A stretch of DNA of 64,000 nt from Whalleya microplaca (taxonomy: Eukaryota > Ascomycota > Sordariomycetes > Xylariales > Xylariaceae): the NCBI GenBank assembly GCA_022497155.1, contig MU385783.1, positions 62,001 to 126,000 of the forward strand. Reading direction: 5' to 3'. Shown piece by piece: positions 1-10,099 of this stretch (position 1 is its first letter; each line of letters opens with the position of its first letter). A program made the position numbers and the translations under genes. The notes below the pieces were generated by a model that was not told where the DNA came from, did no database searches, and saw only the letters and a list, made by a program, of their open reading frames with translations.

Positions 1-21
1 TGTGAGGGAGGATAGACAGGT

Positions 22-513
22 CTAGAAATGCAGCTTGGCGCCATCTGGCCGTACAGCATGGAGCATCGGAACATAGGATAGAGAACGGCCCCCCTGGGAT
101 AATTCAGGTAGGATATTATCTGCGCGGGAGGTGTTATATGCCCTGTCTACCTCTAAGGGGCTTATACATCTTCCTATTTGGTAACTCATGAATGGGAACA
201 CCCCTCTCTGGGAGATGTCATCATCGTCAGCAAACCGGCTGTCCCAAAAGGCAGCTATATGTACGCTGCCGAAGTGCAATGATTTAGATGCACTGTGTTA
301 GAATGCCGCAATCCAAGTCGGCAATCCAGATACAAAAGCACCACAATCAGATATATATATATCTACATCCAGTCCCTCAATGTTTTCTTTGAACAGCTCA
401 AAAGTAAATTTGCCTACTTTGTACTGTGTAGATGTTCCGTAAACAGCCATGACAGCCCAGGCATCCCTAGCCACATGAATGTGGGGCCTATAGTTGTGGC
501 TGAGGTGACTCAC
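22..513 (-). other. Interrupted reading frame, possible gene relic
   Basis: On the minus strand one reading frame is open from 513 down to 22 except for a single TAA at 298-300. The upstream part (71 codons) and downstream part (85 codons) are in the same frame and have a protein-like composition (FELFKENIEGLDVDIYISDC upstream, FPFMSYQIGRC downstream). The nominal starts are GTG/TTG, not ATG. I found no intron that would bridge the stop: the candidate GTATCT donor with the CACAG acceptor shifts the frame into a stop. It could be a decayed gene or the 3' part of a gene, or chance. I recognise no family. Confidence 0.2.
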
Positions 514-579
514 AGCCCCTCACTGACTCCATAATGTTGATTGCACAGCAAACTTTTCGAATTTTCGAGTTCCCGCGTG

Positions 580-606
580 CACGTGACCCTAGCCACAAAC
601 CCTAAC
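580..606 (+). promoter_or_regulatory. E-box and AAACCCTAAC box upstream of eL32
   Basis: A palindromic CACGTG lies at 580-585 and a telomere-like AAACCCTAAC at 597-606, about 210-240 bp upstream of the eL32 start codon. AACCCTAA boxes bound by Tbf1-type factors and CACGTG sites bound by bHLH factors are known in ribosomal-protein promoters of several fungi. Assignment here is by motif and position only. Confidence 0.35.
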
Positions 607-816
607 AAAGCCCTTAGCGCGAAATTCAGGTGGTTTGCCATTGGAACTTTTCGGTCCCTCCAACTTACTGAATTTCGAGGGAGTGACCAGGTACATCACG
701 ACAAACCCATCAAGACACCGACAAAAAATCCGTCAAGGTAAGCAATTCTCACCCTGCTATTACTACATGCTCCATCGCAAGAAGATCAATTTCAATTAAC
801 TAACATTTCGTCGAAG

Positions 817-1487
817 ATGGTTGCCGCAAAGAAGCACGTCCCGATCGTCAAGAAGCGTATGTTCGACCCATGATATTTTCCCTACCTTGCAGCGACGCAC
901 TTCGGAGGTTGATGGACAAGTGGATGGAATTTTCGATGAGCAATTGGGGCCAAGATATTGACGGTGCGATTCTTTATAGGTACCAAGACCTTCAACCGAC
1001 ACCAGAGCGATCGGTTCAAATGTCTTGCCAGAAGCTGGAGAAAGCCCAAGGGTATCGACAACCGAGTCCGAAGACGGTTCAAGGGTAACATGACTATGCC
1101 CTCGGTCCGTGCGCCCATTCTCGTCCTATCCATCGTCTACGATTGGGGAAGTATTGCGGGGGACAGACATGCTGATATGGATATTTGGTACAGATTGGCT
1201 TTGGCTCCAACAAGAAGACCCGACACATGATGCCCTCTGGCCACAAGGCCTTCCTTGTCAACAACACTCAGGACGTTGAGCTGCTGTTGATGCACAACCG
1301 AACCTACGCCGCAGAGTACGTGCACACCCGCATGGGGAAGTTTGATTGCAAGGGCAGATAGACTAACAAACACTGTAGGATTGCCCACAACGTCTCCTCA
1401 AGAAAGAGAATCGACATCATTGCACGAGCGAAGCAGCTGGGCGTGAAGGTAACCAACCCGAAGGCCAAGGTTACCACGGAGGTGTAA
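817..1487 (+). CDS. rpl32: 60S ribosomal protein eL32 (L32)
   Basis: Structural protein of the large cytosolic ribosomal subunit. Exons are 817-856, 980-1104, 1194-1315 and 1379-1487, giving 131 residues, the usual eL32 length. The spliced product opens [19 protein letters not shown] and keeps the family landmarks [33 protein letters not shown], the [11 protein letters not shown] segment and [15 protein letters not shown]. The first intron follows codon 13 and is the longest (123 bp). The second uses an unusual GTCCGT donor; frame and conservation of [11 protein letters not shown] fix this border. The third has GTACGT and a GACTAAC branch site. An E-box and an AAACCCTAAC box sit upstream. No snoRNA-like C/D boxes were convincing in the introns. 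Confidence 0.97.
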
Positions 1488-3126
1488 AAAGTCGCTTGGT
1501 GCGGCGACTACGGGGTTTCGGTTTCTCGTTTACGGCACTTGCATGCATGGGAAGGGTTTTGCTCTATGGTCTACGGACGGTTCGAGGTTCGAGCTAGCAT
1601 GTATTTCGTGCTAGGGAATACAACATGCCTTCTACGATGACACGAATCTGATTTTAGGATTCTTTCGCGAATCTGCTTGTCGAGATGTGAAACCTACCAA
1701 TCAAAAGATGGTACTTGAGAGGTGCACGGTGCGGGTCAAATCATCCTAGTAATTGTAGTAGTTCCCCATTCGATGTCTCTTTTCGATGCTAAATATGGTC
1801 CTCGGCACAGTGGCTTAGATACTGGTTCAAAAGTTGAGCCACCGGAATCAACGTATGTGGCCCAAAAGAGAGTCGCAGTGATACTATTGGGATGCTTACC
1901 TTAACCTGAAGGTTGACGCGTCAAGATAAATCTGGGACCTTAGTTGTTTGGAGACCCACGATAGGTGCCAACTGGCCTGACTCTATTGCCACGCCTCGGA
2001 CTATGCTCCTATTGCCATTTCCAGTTTCGTCTTGGAACCTCGGTGTCATTTCATTGGTAATTTTGTTGGGGTTTGGCTCGGCCTCCGTCGGGCTCAAATA
2101 TCTAAGCCATATCATAGCCATTTAGCGTAGTCTAATCTACCAAGATATTTACAAAAACACCACCACCTACAACTTCCCCTTCGCATCTATAGCATCTTCA
2201 AGTGTACTCGAAGTCTTCTTGTCCAATATGTTTCGATATTAGGGCCATCGAAATGCTGTGCTCTACCTCTTGTCTTGAGATTCATATCTCCAGGGTATCA
2301 AGGTTGAGGGGGATATATACATCAGAAACAACAGATATATGCGGATGTTCAGATATCTAGCCCATACTAAGGTTATCTGTAAGTAGAAAATACCACTGTC
2401 TTCTCTTAAAGTTGGGGCGCCATTGTCAAATGAAACTGACATCTGCTAAAAAGTGATTGTCTTGTAATTTTCGAATTCACTATTCTAGAATATAGTCTAC
2501 TATATATCTAAACCCCAACCACCTATCGAAGTGTTTGTCATAACTTAGTGGTTGAGTGAATCAGATACGTTTTGTATTCAGGTAACAATAGCCTACACTA
2601 CCCATGACTTCCGAGTCACGATACAAACTTTACACAACTCAGTTGACAGTGTCTTTGTGTGCGACCTCCTCGAAGCAAACAGTGTGTATTGAAAAAGAGC
2701 TCAGTACCACAGTGGCAGCCTTGAGGTCAGAAACAATAAGTGTGCACGAATTAATGCAAGTGCCAAATGGGGGAAATATTGGGAATATTTTCAATTTCTA
2801 ACACACTGTCCTGCACATTGCCTAACAAACCTTTTCTTTCAGAAACAACATCTACTCAAGGCATGCTTCTCAACAGCCAAACAATAAATCCAACCTCCTC
2901 AAGTGAAGCCACAACTATTGAAAGGATACGTACCTAAAAATATCAGGTGCCTTTCCATTCACTTCTCAACTTGATACCTTACCTACAAATCTGACTATCA
3001 TCCAACTCTCTTCCCTAACTCTCTCTCCTCATCACCACCACATCTCGCGAGTCACTATTAATCACCATCTCCTGACCCGAAGCCAGCATTTCTATCCGAA
3101 CACCAAAAAATATATCCATATTCAAT
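1488..3126. other. Intergenic region between eL32 and an unknown gene
   Basis: No supported gene. The last 150 bases before 3127 are C/T-rich on the plus strand (runs of CTCTC and CACCACCAC), as is common just upstream of fungal start codons. The rest has only short chance reading frames. Confidence 0.6.
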
Positions 3127-4278
3127 ATGGCTTCTCATCAGGGATCCATCGCCTGCAGAACAATTCCATCTGGTTCCGTCACCTTGACTGCTGTCACTTA
3201 CGCTGTCGATGGTCAACTACACCATACTGTCATTTCGGGCAAAAAAACCTACTCTCCCAGCCTCCCTGACGAGGGTATCTACATCATATATCAGGACCGC
3301 GCCCTTCAGATCGCTGCTCCATCATGTGATCGACGACAGTGCAACCAATCCCACATCTGCTACTGCAGTGACAGCCTTATCACCAGAAACCATATCGGTT
3401 GCTACGTCAAGCAGAAATCCGGTTTCCCGCCACGAAAACCCTGCTGGGACTGTCTGGTCAACTGGCTCCGCCTGTACGAAGCCGCCGGTCGGGCAGACGC
3501 CCTCGGCATGAAGTTCCTGCAGTTCCCGCGGACACTCTCGTGGGCTGCCTTCCCCGGCCTCGCGGGCTTCTACTACGATACGGATCTCGACGGACCACGT
3601 GTCCGATCGATGCACAACGGGCGCCATACAGCATCAGCGAACGCCCACAGCCGCCAGTCGCTCGCGTTCCAGTGGATACAGGACACGTGGACGGAGTTCC
3701 TGAGAAGGGGTACCTACAAGTTCGAGAACGTCACGTGTCTCGCTAACGACGAGTTCGACGACGGCGGTCCCAAAAATGAACGCATGGATTGTGCCGACGG
3801 TAATTTGGATGATGGATCATGTAGCGATTCCGACTGGGACGATCTCGATATGCCCTGCAGAGCTAAGCGCTCCAAGCGCGACGGTGACGAGTTCGACCTC
3901 TTCAACGACCTCATCGTGGAAGAATTCCCCAAGCTCAAGAACTACATCAGAGTTTGCTCGGGTTCCTCTTCACGCCTTGACTTGACTGGCACAGCGAATC
4001 CCGCTTCCAACGACACCAACGATGCCCCCGCTCCTATCATCATCCCTCCTAAAGGCATGGCTGTTGGCCGAACGCTAGGCCGCACTGTTGTACTATCAGC
4101 GCCGTCGGGACAGACACGGCCTAGAAGGCAAAGCTCTCTGTCGGTCGTCAAAGCGAGATGTGCAAAGTCGCGATCGGCGCCTAAGGGGCACTGGTACGAC
4201 TTGTGGACGAGAGCGCGCGTCGCAAACTACCTAAACCAACCGCGGCGCGTCTCACGCTCGCTATTGTCCAGAGCTTAG
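3127..4278 (+). CDS. Hypothetical protein with Cys-rich N-terminal region
   Basis: A single uninterrupted frame of 383 residues, starting at an ATG after a C/T-rich leader. I do not recognise the family. Residues 67-109 hold a cysteine cluster (C67, C72, C78, C80, C92, C106, C109; the spacing includes C-x4-C, C-x-C and C-x2-C) that could bind zinc. After it comes an aromatic-rich segment with conserved-looking FQWIQDTWTEFLRRGTYKFE near residue 190. Then follow an acidic stretch, a KRSKRDGDEFDLFNDLI segment, and a basic, Ser/Arg-rich tail that may be disordered. There is no signal peptide or membrane helix. Codon use is ordinary and the frame is long, so a real gene is likely; the role is unknown. 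Confidence 0.75.
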   Translation: MASHQGSIACRTIPSGSVTLTAVTYAVDGQLHHTVISGKKTYSPSLPDEGIYIIYQDRALQIAAPSCDRRQCNQSHICYCSDSLITRNHIGCYVKQKSGFPPRKPCWDCLVNWLRLYEAAGRADALGMKFLQFPRTLSWAAFPGLAGFYYDTDLDGPRVRSMHNGRHTASANAHSRQSLAFQWIQDTWTEFLRRGTYKFENVTCLANDEFDDGGPKNERMDCADGNLDDGSCSDSDWDDLDMPCRAKRSKRDGDEFDLFNDLIVEEFPKLKNYIRVCSGSSSRLDLTGTANPASNDTNDAPAPIIIPPKGMAVGRTLGRTVVLSAPSGQTRPRRQSSLSVVKARCAKSRSAPKGHWYDLWTRARVANYLNQPRRVSRSLLSRA

Positions 4279-6203
4279 TTCCTTCGAGGAACCTGTTGGG
4301 ATTCTACCTGACACTGTACGATCATTATATTGTAATATTTACGGGAAAAGCCGCCGACTGCTGGGCACTGGGTGTCTCCAATGATAAGGAGAACCTCATT
4401 GTCACCTACGGCGATCGGAATACAACACATACCACCAATCACTCGTTCCGAAACCACGCACATGTCTCGCAGAATCTCATTGTATGATATTTTCTTTTGT
4501 CATCGGGTCACAAGCATCATGGATATACCACACAGGGAACAAAGGCCAGGGCTCGGATACATACCATGAATCGTAAGTAGTAGCATGGCAATGATGGCAT
4601 AATCTTTTTGTTTCTAGCTAACCAGACACCTAGTCTCGGATCTTCCATCGGGATCTGCCCTCGACCGGAACCAAACAGGTCTTCGAGGGTACGACCGAAG
4701 AGGCAGGACGGCAAGGCTTGTAATGGGAATGTGTACTTTATGAGGTGGTAATGCGGAGGGATTTACACCACGGTGTCACTGAGGATAGGAGATCCTTACG
4801 GATACAGTCAATGTATATCCAGAGGATCGGGGTTCCATTCGGAATTGCAGTACCACCCCAGGGCATACTGAGCATGGATGTATTCAGAGCTTGTTTCGCT
4901 GGCACGTGGCGGATTTAGGAGGATGGACAGGGCGATCTGGGAGGAGAAACTACGAGATCACGAGTAGCTGAGATCTAATCAACGAGAATGTTGTACCAGC
5001 ACCGTCTAGATACGATCAATCCATCTATAAATCCCAAGCATGTAAAATGTTCTAGTGAATCATTGGTGACAGTATTGAAGATCTACCAGAGATGTTGTCG
5101 CCCGCTGAACTAAAAGCAGGTAGTCGGAGAATACCTCAGAGTACCTAGCTGAGTGATCTGACTCGAATGGCGGCCAAACTGTTTCCTAATCCGCAATATC
5201 TGAACCTGAAATAAACTGTAGCAAGTTTCGATACTTGTGTGAATGGAATAGCATTGCAGCATACATCAAGCCAAAGTAATCATGATTACTAAGATGGGTG
5301 TCAAATGATACACGTGATCAGGGATGGCACACATGGCAGATAGATGAAATTAGATTACAGCCCAAATCCGTATCCTCTACCACTCCATTCCCCTTTGTAT
5401 CGTATCGCGTTTTAAACGAGAAAGATAGGGGCTTGACCATTAAGCATGCTGCGGTCGTACACACACCGGACTCTAGCTAAGGCCTTGCTGAACGCTGTAT
5501 TGTCAACTCATTGTAAATGAACGCTGCCGGGCACTGACATGGCGCATAGATTTTCTGACATTTCCTCATTATTCGGGCGGTTGGGGGGCTCTATATTCAG
5601 CTAACATATGGTCCGTGTCTTGCCACAGCTGCTCATAGCTAACAGCCTTAACGCGGTCGTCTCATCTAATAGTTAAGACTATAGGATCCATAAGCTTGAG
5701 AATTTAACATTACATTTGAGTATGTGATGGGTACTGGACTAGAACTTCCGCAGCCTAAAGTACAACAATACCTTCCGACATCCCCGAAACATGGAAGTCG
5801 CTCAGGTATAATAATAGATACGAGTAAAGAACACGCAAGGGCCCATCAATAATTGTTTGGTTACGGGACCCTGAACGTTATGATAGATATCTTGGCCTTT
5901 GCCGTCTCGTTCACCAACGTTGATCACCAACTAATGTTGAGGATAAGTAGGTCACAGCTTAGTAGTCTCACTATATAGAAGAAACTGTAATGAAATATTT
6001 ATATATATGATATAGACACAGCCAGTATTCGTTTCTCATAGAAGGAAACCTTAAAGAAATCTCAAATAACCGACCTACGAACCTGTCTGTCGGGTCTTCG
6101 ATATGTCATACCTTTTGATGACAAATAACCCTGCTGAAGTCCCACAGCAGTTCCGTTAGAATGCATTCCTTCCTGCGAGTAACTTGGTCGAGCGATAGCA
6201 AGG
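4279..6203. other. Intergenic region
   Basis: About 1.9 kb with no supported gene. It becomes AT-rich toward 5,950-6,060 (runs such as ATTTATATATATGATATAG). I saw no repeats, terminal inverted repeats or RNA genes in it. Confidence 0.5.
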
Positions 6204-8555
6204 CTAGTTCCAGCCCCTTGGAATTTCCTTGAGTCTCCGAACCCTATGACGCACCCGACACCGTATATGGCTACCAAACCGTGATCGGTGTCTGTTCACC
6301 GTCTCTACGAATTTCGTTGCCACGGGGTCATCCACGTCCGAATAGTATCGTAAGATCTCATCAGTGATAATGTGAACGCAGGCCCCCTCTTCTAATAACA
6401 TCTGCATCACAACCCCCCATGTCTTGTCAAGCACAAGCCCAGAAATGCCGGCGTTTTTTATATGTAGCATTGTAGTCTGTCCATTCTTAGTCATTCCCCC
6501 TTCTGTTACTTCAATTTTCATCTGACCCATCAAATGGGCCAATGAGTCGGAGTCATAACTGATCACTTCTCTGAGATCAGATATGAATGCTTCCCAGACA
6601 CTATATTCTTGGTCTTCGCCACAGAGTCGGCAGGAAAAATCGGCGCCGCGATCTAACAATAGCTGTACTATTTCCGGGACATTCTCGTACTTCCGGCTAC
6701 CCGAACTCCTGTCTGGATTCCACAACGCGTAAGAAAGAAGCGGGTATGTGTTGGTCGCCTTAGGGATGCCGTTGACAATGGCCCGTTGACGCAGTAGTTG
6801 TCTCTCCACATATCTACAAAGCCCATGGTATACTGCAAATCCGAGTGCATAGTCTTGTCCATCTCCATGTTTATCTTGCCACCCTGGAAGAAGGGAGTTC
6901 TGGAATTTGTCAAAATTGTGACACTGCTGTAACGCCACTTCTAATTGTTTGAGCATGTCATCAACCAAGTCGGACTTGCTCGCGTTTTGTCTCCGCTCCA
7001 CCTGCCTTATATGATAACCAATCTCATCTAGTATGGCCATGATCTCTTCGGTGCTGACAATTCCAACCTCAGGCATGTAATAGGCAACCATGACGGTAAG
7101 TATACGACTAATATAGATATCAGGATCGAAGAGATCAATGCTACCGGAAAGGGGGAGCCGTGCGTGTTGCAAGTTGTCAAGGAGGTAGTCTCGAACCGAG
7201 TAATGGATAAAAGTAATTACTTCGTGTGAGCCGTTGAAATTTGTTTCGAGTAATCCTGCAGAACTATAGCTTAACCTCTTCGCCACAGACCCCCAACTCC
7301 AGGCTGGTCCGGTCCATCGAGTCATAGTGAAATCTTTGAAATCTCCAAGGCGGTCAAATGCAGAGAGCGGTAGTGGATTCCTAGCTGCCATGACGATCTG
7401 AAACATTTTCTGTGAGTGAGCGCGATATGATGATGCTATCGAGTCCACCATGTGGGCGTAAAGCCCAAAGAGGCCCGGTGGAAACCTGTCTAGGCGCGTC
7501 AATGCGGTGTTCAGCGTTCCGTAGTCCAACCCATGTAAGAGATATTTGACAGCAAGAAAGACCCAGAGAAAGACACCATCTGCCCGCGACACAATTGTTT
7601 CAGTCATTCGTTCCACCACCAAAGCATCTTGGACACGACTGAAATTGTCGCCAACATAACGTCTGATGTCTCCAAGATTGAACTCGTCTAGGGATAGCCT
7701 TGTAATCGGGACAGAGGTATTTTCTAAATCTACTCCAAGTCGATCTATGAATATCCTCTCGGGCCTCGATGAGACACATATTTTGATATGCGGAGACATG
7801 CAGATACTAAACAATGTATCAAGAAGAGCACCATGATCCCCATCGTACTCGTCGAGACCATCAATGAAGAGACAGAGCTTGAAATCTTGAGATACCTTGC
7901 TGCTCAGGATACCAAAGGCTCGAAGCAGTTCGCGCGAAGTCCATCGGGCTGGGAATGGCATCAATCGGGGTCTTCCCAGAGCGAGGTGTTTGAACAAACT
8001 GGGAGACTGCGATAGCATCTGGTATAGTAGTGTCCGTAATAGCCCGTCACCAGATCTTTGTAATTCACCACCTGGATGGAAGAAAAAATGGCTTGCGACG
8101 AGAAGCCCTTTTGGCGCCGCCCAAGTCTGCAGGGTCTGTTTTGTTCTGGGATGTGATTGGAGAAACTTCACGAGGGTAGATTTACCACTCCCAGGCTTGC
8201 CTGAAATCCAGAAAATACCACGATCTTGCTTCAGCCACTGAGCAAAATTACTCGATCGATGTTCCTGGGAGTCTTCGAAAACCCATTGTAAAGTGTTTTT
8301 GTGTGCTTCTTGGATACGCTCCCGTCCCATATTCATAGAAGGAACGTTAAGGGACTCAAGGGCTTCGGTATAACCAGAAGAAGTATCTTGTGGTTCTGGA
8401 CAAGATTCGTGGCTGGAGTAGTGAGACGACGTATCTCCTTGTGGTGCTGTAGGTAAACGAATCGAGCTGGCGTTGTATCGTTCTTTCAAATCCGCTAGGG
8501 TGTCCACTAAAGGCACAATGAACGCACACGTCGCTCCATCGGATCCGATGACGTG
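6204..8555 (-). CDS. C-terminal half: NACHT NTPase with ankyrin-like tail
   Basis: Open from just after the TGA to the stop at 6204. A Walker A motif, GKPGSGKST, lies at about 8,180-8,205, and a Walker B motif, LCLFIDGLDEYDGD, at about 7,840-7,870. KICVSSRPERIF follows, a combination typical of fungal NACHT domains in NLR-like nonself-recognition and incompatibility proteins. A helical region follows, with FIHYSVRDYLL, a signature after the NACHT in such proteins. Near the end is one ankyrin-like unit (PEIVQLLLDRGADF). Repeats are few, unlike NLRs with long sensor arrays. If this half were expressed alone, translation would have to start at an internal ATG such as the one in NVPSMNMGRERIQ, which still leaves the NACHT whole. 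Confidence 0.65.
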   Translation of the reverse strand, partial: HVIGSDGATCAFIVPLVDTLADLKERYNASSIRLPTAPQGDTSSHYSSHESCPEPQDTSSGYTEALESLNVPSMNMGRERIQEAHKNTLQWVFEDSQEHRSSNFAQWLKQDRGIFWISGKPGSGKSTLVKFLQSHPRTKQTLQTWAAPKGLLVASHFFFHPGGELQRSGDGLLRTLLYQMLSQSPSLFKHLALGRPRLMPFPARWTSRELLRAFGILSSKVSQDFKLCLFIDGLDEYDGDHGALLDTLFSICMSPHIKICVSSRPERIFIDRLGVDLENTSVPITRLSLDEFNLGDIRRYVGDNFSRVQDALVVERMTETIVSRADGVFLWVFLAVKYLLHGLDYGTLNTALTRLDRFPPGLFGLYAHMVDSIASSYRAHSQKMFQIVMAARNPLPLSAFDRLGDFKDFTMTRWTGPAWSWGSVAKRLSYSSAGLLETNFNGSHEVITFIHYSVRDYLLDNLQHARLPLSGSIDLFDPDIYISRILTVMVAYYMPEVGIVSTEEIMAILDEIGYHIRQVERRQNASKSDLVDDMLKQLEVALQQCHNFDKFQNSLLPGWQDKHGDGQDYALGFAVYHGLCRYVERQLLRQRAIVNGIPKATNTYPLLSYALWNPDRSSGSRKYENVPEIVQLLLDRGADFSCRLCGEDQEYSVWEAFISDLREVISYDSDSLAHLMGQMKIEVTEGGMTKNGQTTMLHIKNAGISGLVLDKTWGVVMQMLLEEGACVHIITDEILRYYSDVDDPVATKFVETVNRHRSRFGSHIRCRVRHRVRRLKEIPRGWN

Positions 8556-10099
8556 TCAATAGACCTCACAAGTCTCCTGGTCAACTATAATAGAACCACA
8601 TTCGCCGGGTATTATGCCTATTGGAGAAAGAGTCAGAGAGGAACAAGTTTATCAAATCGAGGCATACCATCAAGTGAGTCGAACACGACGGTCCATGTTT
8701 TGCAAAGATCTTGACCAGGTCGCGATCCAACATAAGTTGGGCTCCTGAGCAAGTGACCAACCACCACCCCGCGCACTCCCGACACCATATATACAGGGAC
8801 TCCATGGGCACGTGGGTTATCTGCCACTTTTTGAAGGATAGTACCCGGAGGCGACGATGGATGGGCACGGAAGGAGTTGTATCTCCGTGACGCAACTCCT
8901 TCATCCAAGGATACAAGTGCTGAATCCGTCGAGGCCCTGGTCGTATTTACCCCGAAAGGAGGTTCCGTAAGCCGAGATCCCAAAATGACCCAGTTGTGTG
9001 AACTGATGGAGCATACGTCCACCCGTGTAATGGTACTTGAGTTTGATGCAGCTGCGCTGCTCAAGGCTGGTTGAACGACGCCGCCATCAGCATCACCATC
9101 CCATAGCGCGTCGAGACTAACAAAGTCTTCATCATTCAGGGTCACGTCGTCTAGTTGAGACCTTGAAGTCGTCGCGTGACGACTAATAGTCTCCTGTTGT
9201 TCAGGATGCTGGTTTGAATGGAACAAGTGATCAACGGTCAAGGCCCGATCGACGCCGTCAACTTCGAGGACTAACCCGATGGTCGCTTTCCGACCTTGAT
9301 GCTGGATTAAGGCGCCACATAGAGTATCTTCAGATAGAACTAGTGCCGAATCATTATCCTCGGAGCCATATTTTACCATCGGTGCTGTGTGATATATGAG
9401 TCTAAAAGGGGGCTTGGGGGGCCTGGTTTTCTTGAAGAGACAAAATTCGGATGAGCCTTTTTTGCAGTACAGTCTGTCCCTAGCTGGATTAAATAGCTTT
9501 TGAAGATTCTTTTTATCCTTTTCGTTGCATATTATGACAATTGAGGGGATTGCAGTCTCCTGTGTTGTTCCCACCATCCTTAGCCAATAATCAGTCATGT
9601 TGGCGAGATGTTGGAACTTGCTTGAATCTACAGCTTTCTTCAGCTCGTTAGACACAAAATCGAACCTCTCCTCATATTGTTCTCTTGTCCAGATGCTTGA
9701 GTGGACTTCAAGAAATTGAAAGATCTTTTTTGCCTTGCTTCCGCGGACTGATATTGTAGCACCGGGAAACCCATCAGGTCTCGAGATCGGATGTTGAGAG
9801 GTTGAACCAGAGCTACGGGGCTCGTTCGAAACGTGACTTGATCGAGGCTCTTCGATGGGAGAATCTTTTGTTTGGATTCGAGGTACGACAATGTCATCGC
9901 GTTCGGCTTGGTGAAAAATTATCGGAGGTGTTGTGCTGGTCTTCTTATTCGCCGCATCTATGACTTTGCTATTTATGACAGGCTTCTTTACATCATCTTG
10001 TAATTCGCCATCGATCTGGTCGAAGCCAGCAGCTCCGGGCTGCATGAAGGACTTCCTAGCGCCGTTACTGTTTCGTTTCGTGGCAATCCAACGGGCCAT
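8556..10099 (-). CDS. N-terminal half: trypsin-fold peptidase domain
   Basis: As the DNA stands, joining 8668-10099 to 8556-8617 gives a 497-residue product that ends at the TGA. Residues 1-120 look disordered. Residues 120-230 (SIWTREQYEERFDFVSNELK and PSIVIICNEKDKKNLQKLF) match the leader region I associate with fungal proteins of this type. The peptidase-like part then has a His motif ALTVDHLFH (His about 291), a likely acid in DSALVSLDEG (Asp about 392) and PGECGSI (Cys about 484) where serine proteases have GDSGS. GxCG is the nucleophile motif of chymotrypsin-fold cysteine proteases, so the domain may be a Cys-type enzyme or inactive. Without the spliced second exon the frame would instead run to 8633 and lose the nucleophile loop. 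In the intact ancestor this would be the effector part of the NLR. Confidence 0.6.

Larger units (their letters stand above)
6204..10099 (-). pseudogene. Trypsin-fold protease-NACHT NLR gene broken by one TGA
   Basis: The two long frames here form one gene. Exon 1 is 10099-8668 and a 50-bp intron is 8667-8618 (donor GTATGC, acceptor CCAATAG). Exon 2 runs 8617-6204 in the matching phase, 1,282 codons in all. The only break is TGA at 8558-8556 (codon 498), in the segment reading GECGSIIVDQETCEVY, then stop, then HVIGSDGATCAFIVPLVDTL. From recollection of the family, an EVYGHV-type motif continues here into the linker before NACHT, so the stop replaces a Gly codon (GGA to TGA). The downstream half has no ATG near its nominal start (it begins at GTG), which supports a split gene. 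Alternatives are a sequencing error, UGA readthrough, or a 63-bp in-frame cryptic intron (GTGAGG to CTTTAG) that would skip the stop. A decayed or polymorphic NLR is most likely. Confidence 0.75.

Noticed and set aside
857..979. Possible intronic snoRNA in eL32 intron 1
   Set aside because: Only weak TGATGA-like motifs are present and no CTGA D box with a closing stem.
8509..8571. 63-bp intron (GTGAGG to CTTTAG) on the minus strand that would remove the NLR stop codon
   Set aside because: It keeps frame but has no good branch site and would delete a segment (EVY to FIVP) that looks like conserved family sequence. Kept as an alternative, not as the main model.
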